Part shown: positions 6,903-10,008 of the stretch, piece after piece
Numbering within the stretch: the first letter of the stretch is position 1
Layout: each line of letters starts with the position of its first letter
DNA from: CBDULX01 sp965368175
GTDB lineage: Bacteria; Pseudomonadota; Gammaproteobacteria; SZUA-229
DNA length: 10,008 bases
Direction: 5' to 3'
Assembly: GCA_965368175.1 (NCBI GenBank)
Contig: CBDULX010000109.1
Span: 1 to 10,008 of the forward strand
Notes under the pieces: generated by a model
What the model saw: the letters and a program-made list of their open reading frames with translations, nothing else
What the model was told of the DNA's origin: nothing
Database searches by the model: none
Program-made: the position numbers and the translations under genes

Positions 6903-6981
6903 ATAATATTTTTTGACCATATATGCTGGTGCGATATTAAGAAAGCGATTTACATAGAGAGAGCATCATTCCTCTAGTACT

Positions 6982-7179
6982 TTAAAAGTCGTGCCACATA
7001 TTGCAGATTGCTTGCAGCTCTTCAATAACTGTTTCCTTCGAGTTCTCAGTCAGGGTTAAATACATATTTAATCCCTTACCAATGACGCTATCGTAGTTAG
7101 GCATTCCATATAAACGTGAAAAAAAGACTTTTTCATCTTCTTCACACCTAAATACTGGGCCTGATATTTCTATGAGCAT
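6982..7179 (-). CDS. Small hypothetical protein, possibly 5'-truncated by the IS3 remnant
   Basis: I do not recognise this protein. From the ATG at 7179 it is 65 residues: MLIEISGPVFRCEEDEKVFF, then SRLYGMPNYDSVIGKG, a beta-like LNMYLTLTE and a closing helix (KETVIEELQAICNMWHDF). It is acidic and soluble, with no signal or membrane segment. The open frame continues upstream to a GTG at 7221, but that codon lies inside the terminal sequence of the IS3 remnant (end at 7200), so it is probably not native. Either the ATG is real or the original 5' end was removed by the insertion. A weak AGG lies before the ATG. The length and fold-like pattern suit a typical integron cassette product, and an attC-like box follows 79 bases after the stop. 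Confidence 0.5.
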   Translation of the reverse strand: MLIEISGPVFRCEEDEKVFFSRLYGMPNYDSVIGKGLNMYLTLTENSKETVIEELQAICNMWHDF

Positions 7180-7199
7180 CTGTGGACCTGTTACACTGA

Positions 7200-7480
7200 T
7201 GTTCCCACTAAAAGTGGACACCCTAATTTATGCACATTGTGCGTAATAAAGCTCTTCAAATTGAGCGGGTGATTTATAGCCAAAAGAAGAGCGTCGCCTA
7301 ATACAGTTCTAAAATACTTCAATATACTCAAAAACACCACTATAAACCTGTGCGACTGTTGTATAGTTTTCAGTATATACAAGCTCAACCTTCATTCTGC
7401 AAAAGGACGATTCGATCACTGCATTGCCCCAGCAATTACCTTTACGGCTCATGCTGGGGGTTATTTCATTGATAACCAAA
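7200..7480 (-). pseudogene. IS3-family transposase remnant (3' end of element, interrupted by a stop)
   Basis: The minus strand encodes the C-terminal part of an IS3-family DDE transposase: EITPSMSRKGNCWGNAVIES, then SFCRMKVELVYTENYTTVAQVYSGVFEYIEVF, a TAG stop (7309-7311) and NCIRRRSSFGYKSPAQFEELYYAQCA ending at 7228-7230. The family's third catalytic Glu is the E of VIES, while the N-terminal part with the first two Asp residues is absent. The stop replaces the Tyr expected in F-Y-N-x-x-R-x-H-S. Beyond the stop codon, the element end TGTTCCCACTAAAAGTGG starts at 7200 on the plus strand, so on the transposase strand the element closes in CA, as IS3 ends do. No left end exists: the other boundary, near 7480, merges into the attC-like half behind the NYN gene. 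It cannot be active. Confidence 0.88.
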
Positions 7481-7484
7481 TAAG

Positions 7485-7513
7485 TGGGGCCAATGTTGAA
7501 TGATTTGTTATAA
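7485..7513 (-). other. attC-like 5' half behind the NYN gene, cut by the IS3 remnant
   Basis: Two bases after the NYN stop codon the minus strand reads TTATAACAAATCATTCAAC. TTATAAC (7513-7507) is a common form of the R'' box, and it is the exact complement of the GTTATAA core at 8266-8260 in the neighbouring site. The 3' half with L' and R' is missing, and transposase-coding sequence follows within about 30 bases. It is best read as the attC of the NYN cassette disrupted by IS insertion and deletion. Confidence 0.5.
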
Positions 7514-7515
7514 AT

Positions 7516-8244
7516 TTATTTTCGCGCGTCTTTAATATACATAGCCTTGCCATCTCTTCTCATTTCTATATCGAATAATTCACAGGCTTTTATTAAATCA
7601 CCAAGCTTTTTATAACCGTAGTTTATGGATGAAAAAGAGCTGTTATTTGATATGTAATGACCAACTCTACCCAATTCCGCCCAGCCATCATCATCGGATG
7701 TCTGTTCTACCGCAGTTCTCAGTAATTTAACCAGGGAAGTGTTTTTTCTTAGTTCTTGCTTACTCTTCTTTACTGGTTGTTGAGGACTGTCTGTTTTTAT
7801 TTCATCTTCAGAAACGAGATTTTCAGTGTAAATAAATGGTGAGCAGGCATCGACGAAAGGTTTAGGTGTTTTCATCTCACCGAAGCCATAAACGGGCAAC
7901 CCACTTTCAAGTATTCTCAGCACCAGGGGTGTGAAGTCGCTATCGCTTGTCATTAATGCGAATGCATCAACATTCTTACTATACAGCAAGTCCATTGCAT
8001 CAATAATCATTGCGGAATCTGTAGCATTTTTTCCTTTTGTATAGGCAAACTGCTGCATAGGTCGTATAGCATAAGGATGCAATCTATCTATCCAGCCTGA
8101 TAATGATGGATTGTTCCAGTCTCCATGCGCATGTCGAACGTTCACCATGCCATATTTTGCAAGTTCTTCTAGTACACCTTCTATTGAATTGTGACTAACA
8201 TTGTCACAATCAATGAGGAGTGCTATCCGTTTCTTTTCTGTCAC
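7516..8244 (-). CDS. NYN-domain (PIN-like) putative ribonuclease with C-terminal OST-HTH/LOTUS domain
   Basis: This 242-residue protein has two domains. Residues 5-143 form a LabA-like NYN domain of the PIN nuclease superfamily. The acidic metal-site residues are in place: D12 and D14 in LLIDCDN, D76 in KNATDSAM, and D101 and D103 in TSDSDF. A charged linker (about 145-168) leads to residues 169-240, an OST-HTH/LOTUS domain (LVKLLRTAVEQTSDDDGWAELGRVGHYISN...YGYKKLGDLIKA...FDIEM). LOTUS domains bind RNA, including G-quadruplex RNA in some cases, so a role in RNA cleavage or recognition is likely, but the target is unknown. The start is a GTG with an excellent AGGAGG (8250-8255) five bases away. 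The gene begins 16 bases after the attC-like core at 8260-8266 and ends two bases before another attC-like box, the compact layout of an integron cassette. Confidence 0.88.
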   Translation of the reverse strand: MTEKKRIALLIDCDNVSHNSIEGVLEELAKYGMVNVRHAHGDWNNPSLSGWIDRLHPYAIRPMQQFAYTKGKNATDSAMIIDAMDLLYSKNVDAFALMTSDSDFTPLVLRILESGLPVYGFGEMKTPKPFVDACSPFIYTENLVSEDEIKTDSPQQPVKKSKQELRKNTSLVKLLRTAVEQTSDDDGWAELGRVGHYISNNSSFSSINYGYKKLGDLIKACELFDIEMRRDGKAMYIKDARK

Positions 8245-8249
8245 TAGTT

Positions 8250-8255
8250 CCTCCT
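8250..8255 (-). promoter_or_regulatory. Strong ribosome binding site of the NYN gene
   Basis: AGGAGG on the minus strand lies five bases before the GTG at 8244 and within ten bases of the cassette-like junction in GTTATAA. It fixes GTG as the start and shows that the cassette would carry its own translation signal. Confidence 0.85.
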
Positions 8256-8259
8256 AAAT

Positions 8260-8343
8260 TTATAACGTTGAGCTCAGTTACACCCAAAGCAGTGCGACGA
8301 TGGAGCGTTGCCTTGGTGCGTCAACTGGAGCGACTTATTATAC
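8260..8343 (-). other. attC-like recombination site (84 bp) between the methyltransferase and NYN genes
   Basis: Read on the minus strand, the left box GTATAAT (8343-8337) and the right core GTTATAA (8266-8260) pair through TATAA. A six-base unpaired spacer follows on each side. GCTC-C-AGTT (8331-8323) then pairs with AACTGAGC (8279-8272), leaving one C bulged out of the left L arm, the extrahelical base that marks attC sites. Pairing continues weakly inward (CACC, AA, GCA). The layout R''-spacer-L''...L'-spacer-R' and the 84-bp length suit an integron attC. The R'' box deviates from RYYYAAC at two positions. It begins eight bases after the methyltransferase stop. Confidence 0.68.
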
Positions 8344-8350
8344 GATTGCT

Positions 8351-9004
8351 TCATTTCTTCGCCATAATGCATGCGTAATTCTGTGCCGGAGTTGGATGTT
8401 CGATTTCCTCTTCGAAGATCGACAGGCAGCTGGAGTTTGAAAACCCAACATTTCTTAGTAACTCCAGGTGCCTGTCCACATAAAAGCGCCCGCCTTCGAA
8501 TTCATGTTTAGCCCTGAGCGGTTTTATAAAATCACCATTTATCAGGATGCCAGCACCATCTAAAGCGCTGCATGAACGCAGGTAAACGGTGCTGATGTTT
8601 TTCTGGCTCCCTAGATCATGTAGAGCCCAGGTAGAAACGATTGCATGAACAGGTTTAGATAGTTTTTCCTCCCATGCCTCTTTCACCAAATCAGCTAGTA
8701 TGTAGGTAACTCGTGAAGAATATCTTATTAGCCGATTTTGGGCGATTTCGAGCATAGGCTGAGAAAAGTCAATACCGCAGTATGAAATACCTGGCATTCC
8801 TTCCAATAGGTGGTTCGCTAAATAGCCCGGCCCCATCCCCAGTTCAATGATGCTTCCATTCTCAGGAACATATTTCTTTAGCTCAGAGAAGATTAGGCCG
8901 AACAATCGAACCCGCTCGGAAGTAGGTTCAAACTTCTCTGTCCACTCGAGTGCGAATTCCTTGCTATGGAACTCATGTTCAGCGCCGACAAGATTTGTTG
9001 TCAC
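8351..9004 (-). CDS. Class I SAM-dependent methyltransferase, cassette-borne
   Basis: This is a Rossmann-fold methyltransferase with unknown substrate. From the chosen start it is 217 residues. Motif I, IIELGMGPG (52-60), binds S-adenosylmethionine. The acidic residue of motif II is in GIDFSQPML (77-85), motif III is ILADL (102-106) and VSTWALHDL (123-131) follows. The C-terminal 80 residues vary in the family and may set the substrate. The frame stays open to an ATG at 9088, but the GTG at 9004 is preferred: AAAGG lies nine bases upstream, and the sequence between 9005 and 9088 contains an attC-like core (AACGTTATA) that matches the junction before the NYN gene. The extra N-terminal residues would be translated attC. 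The stop is followed eight bases later by the full attC-like site. Confidence 0.82.
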   Translation of the reverse strand: MTTNLVGAEHEFHSKEFALEWTEKFEPTSERVRLFGLIFSELKKYVPENGSIIELGMGPGYLANHLLEGMPGISYCGIDFSQPMLEIAQNRLIRYSSRVTYILADLVKEAWEEKLSKPVHAIVSTWALHDLGSQKNISTVYLRSCSALDGAGILINGDFIKPLRAKHEFEGGRFYVDRHLELLRNVGFSNSSCLSIFEEEIEHPTPAQNYACIMAKK

Positions 9005-9022
9005 CTGGACTAACCTTTTTGA

Positions 9023-9123
9023 ATATAACGTTAAGCTAAAGGGCGCGAAACCCACTGATAATGGACAATAATGCTCTGGAATAACCATTTTTGCAACTGA
9101 TGAGAACCTCCCCTAGTTTAACG
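9023..9123 (-). other. Divergent attC-like site upstream of the methyltransferase
   Basis: The minus-strand 3' end TAGCTTAACGTTATA (to about 9024) matches the corresponding end of the site at 8260-8343 (GAGCTCAACGTTATA) in 13 of 15 positions, so both look like L'-R' ends of related attC sites. The far arm CCCCTAGTTTAACG (9110-9123, plus strand) pairs with CGTTAAGCTAAAGG (9029-9042) with one mismatch and two G-T wobbles. The unpaired spacer and a clear R'' box of standard attC are missing. It is either a degenerate site or one recombined with the flanking 21-bp repeat, which begins two bases beyond. Confidence 0.45.
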
Positions 9124-9125
9124 AT

Positions 9126-9146
9126 CATTTTCAATCGAGTCTGACC
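9126..9146 (+). repeat. 21-bp direct repeat, right copy, bounding the cassette-like block
   Basis: The copy consists of CATTTTCAATCGAG followed by TCTGACC and differs from 6855-6875 at two positions. The reading AATCGAGTCTGACCCCAATG also resembles AATCGTAGTCTGGCCC at 456-471, where the MITE inserted, so this is likely a small dispersed repeat of the genome and not unique to the block. Confidence 0.65.
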
Positions 9147-9241
9147 CCAATGCCAGGCATTTGGCGTACAATCCAGTCAGGATGACAATGAATTAACAGC
9201 CACATAGATATGTGATTGTGATAAGTGTTGACAAAATTAAC

Positions 9242-9733
9242 ATGACAAAACATGAGCTAGCAATTCGCCCTGCCACAACAGATGACCTTGAAGCAATTAA
9301 TCAGGTTGTCGAGTCGGCCATGATGACCTGGAATCTTACAGAACGGGTAAAGCGTTTATCATTGTCAAGTTATCAATATTCCGAAATTGATTTTGGGCAT
9401 CTGGAATTCGTGGTGGCCATCGAAAGCCAGAAAAACATTATTGGTGTTGCCAGCTGGGAAATAGCAGATACCAGAGATGCGCCAGCAGGATATACCGCAC
9501 TGTTATTACATGGCATATATGTTGAGCCTAAATATCATCGTCAGGGCATTGGTCGACAGTTATTTATTTCCGCAGAACAGGCAGCCATCAATCACGGATA
9601 CGACGGTTTACTGGTTAAAGCACAGGAAGATGCTATCGATTTCTTTACATCCCTGGGAATGAAACGCTTAGCGCCTGATAACCCGTCACTTCAGTACGCC
9701 AATCGTTTCTGGAAGAAAATCAAGGAAAAATAG
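9242..9733 (+). CDS. GNAT-family N-acetyltransferase, substrate unknown
   Basis: This is a single-domain GNAT protein of 163 residues, predicted cytoplasmic and acetyl-CoA dependent. Beta-1 is LAIRPATTDDLEAI (6-19). The central strand pair (FVVAIESQKNIIGVASWEI, 56-74) precedes motif A in YVEPKYHRQGIGRQLF (93-108), where R100, Q101, G102 and G104 form the pyrophosphate-binding turn. Motif B continues with AIDFFTSLGMKRL (131-143). The frame is open from a GTG at 9212, but the ATG at 9242 gives the usual GNAT N-terminus; neither has a clear Shine-Dalgarno sequence. It lies outside the cassette-like block, beyond its right-hand repeat, and is oriented opposite to the cassette genes. The acceptor molecule cannot be predicted. 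Confidence 0.85.
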   Translation: MTKHELAIRPATTDDLEAINQVVESAMMTWNLTERVKRLSLSSYQYSEIDFGHLEFVVAIESQKNIIGVASWEIADTRDAPAGYTALLLHGIYVEPKYHRQGIGRQLFISAEQAAINHGYDGLLVKAQEDAIDFFTSLGMKRLAPDNPSLQYANRFWKKIKEK

Positions 9734-9803
9734 CTACCAGAAAGCAATATACTCTCTGACAGGGTTTTTTTGCTGTGTTTCTCCCACCCCTTTAATAAAT
9801 ATT

Positions 9804-10008
9804 CTAATTTGCTGGAACCCAAACTCCACCAGCATCTAAAATACATGCTTGCTCTTTTGTATAGGCATATTCAACTGGATCTGGGTAAGTTGGGCTTGAA
9901 TAAAAATAATTTAGACGATCAGGCGCCCCCCTGGATTATCTAATTCTTCACAACTACCAATTAGATTTTCTGTTGGGCATGCGTCAATAATCACTCCACT
10001 GTCCCCAG
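9804..10008 (-). pseudogene. 3' end of an unknown gene, frameshifted in a run of six G
   Basis: On the minus strand one frame enters from the window edge as GDSGVIIDACPTENLIGSCEELDNP. After the run at 9926-9931 it hits a stop at once. The frame offset by one continues as APDRLNYFYSSPTYPDPVEY, then AYTKEQACILDAGGVWVPAN, ending at a TAG (9804-9806). One additional G would join them into one protein. The fragment is acidic with spaced cysteines (three visible), which may indicate an exported protein, but I do not recognise the family. The cause could be a pseudogene, a phase-variable tract or a sequencing error. Confidence 0.6.

Noticed and set aside
6896..6906. GTTAGGT read on the plus strand as an attC/attI right core
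   Set aside because: No matching plus-strand left arm or spacing exists upstream, and the minus-strand reading as ACCTAAC agrees with the orientation of all other sites and genes in the block.
6740..6981. Possible short gene or RNA in the gap after the TPR gene
   Set aside because: Stops occur in all frames at short intervals. Only the AT hairpin, the 21-bp repeat and the attC-like box could be supported.
7180..7221. GTG at 7221 as the start of the small hypothetical gene
   Set aside because: The codon and the first seven codons lie in the IS3 terminal sequence, so they are unlikely to be native coding sequence.
7191..7388. Minus-strand open frame of 65 codons across the IS3 end
   Set aside because: It reads a different frame from the recognisable transposase (SFGYKSPAQFE...) and yields no known motif.
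9742..9774. T-rich stretch after the GNAT gene as a terminator
   Set aside because: There is a T7 run, but the only pairing is a 5-bp AGCAA/TTGCT stem that encloses the T tract, which is not terminator geometry.

Overview
The window looks like chromosomal DNA of a salt-adapted (marine, saline or haloalkaliphilic) gammaproteobacterium of moderate-to-low G+C. The evidence is a complete ectoine operon with its dedicated aspartokinase and a divergent EctR-type MarR regulator, a layout known from halotolerant methylotrophs and related Gammaproteobacteria. I cannot name the genus.

Layout. Positions 1-364 hold the 3' end of katG (catalase-peroxidase), followed by a strong intrinsic terminator. Positions 461-628 hold a small non-coding transposable element (MITE) with perfect 18-bp inverted ends and an 11-bp target duplication, and then a second terminator-like hairpin. 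A small DUF2061 membrane protein gene (886-1107) converges on ectR (1128-1649, minus strand). A roughly 440-bp control region separates ectR from ectA. It holds a good sigma-70 promoter whose -10 box is covered by a sequence nearly identical to the EctR box known from Methylomicrobium. The plus-strand operon runs ectA (2091), ectB (2643), ectC (3971), ask (4437) and a signal-peptide/TPR membrane protein (5864-6739) that overlaps the end of ask. Together ask and ectBAC convert aspartate, through aspartate-semialdehyde and diaminobutyrate, to the compatible solute ectoine. Aspartate-semialdehyde dehydrogenase must be encoded elsewhere, and no ectD is visible.

The most unusual part is 6855-9146. 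Read on the minus strand it looks like a decayed integron gene-cassette array without an integrase in view: a divergent attC-like end, a SAM-dependent methyltransferase, a full-length attC-like site, a NYN-nuclease/LOTUS-domain protein, the 5' half of another attC, an IS3-family transposase remnant, a short unknown gene, and the 5' box of a further attC. The block lies between two direct copies of a 21-bp repeat with two mismatches. These calls come from reading core boxes and stem pairing by eye and were not tested with a covariance model.

The right end carries a GNAT acetyltransferase gene (9242-9733) and, on the minus strand, the 3' end of an unknown gene (9804 to the edge) that is frameshifted in a run of six G.
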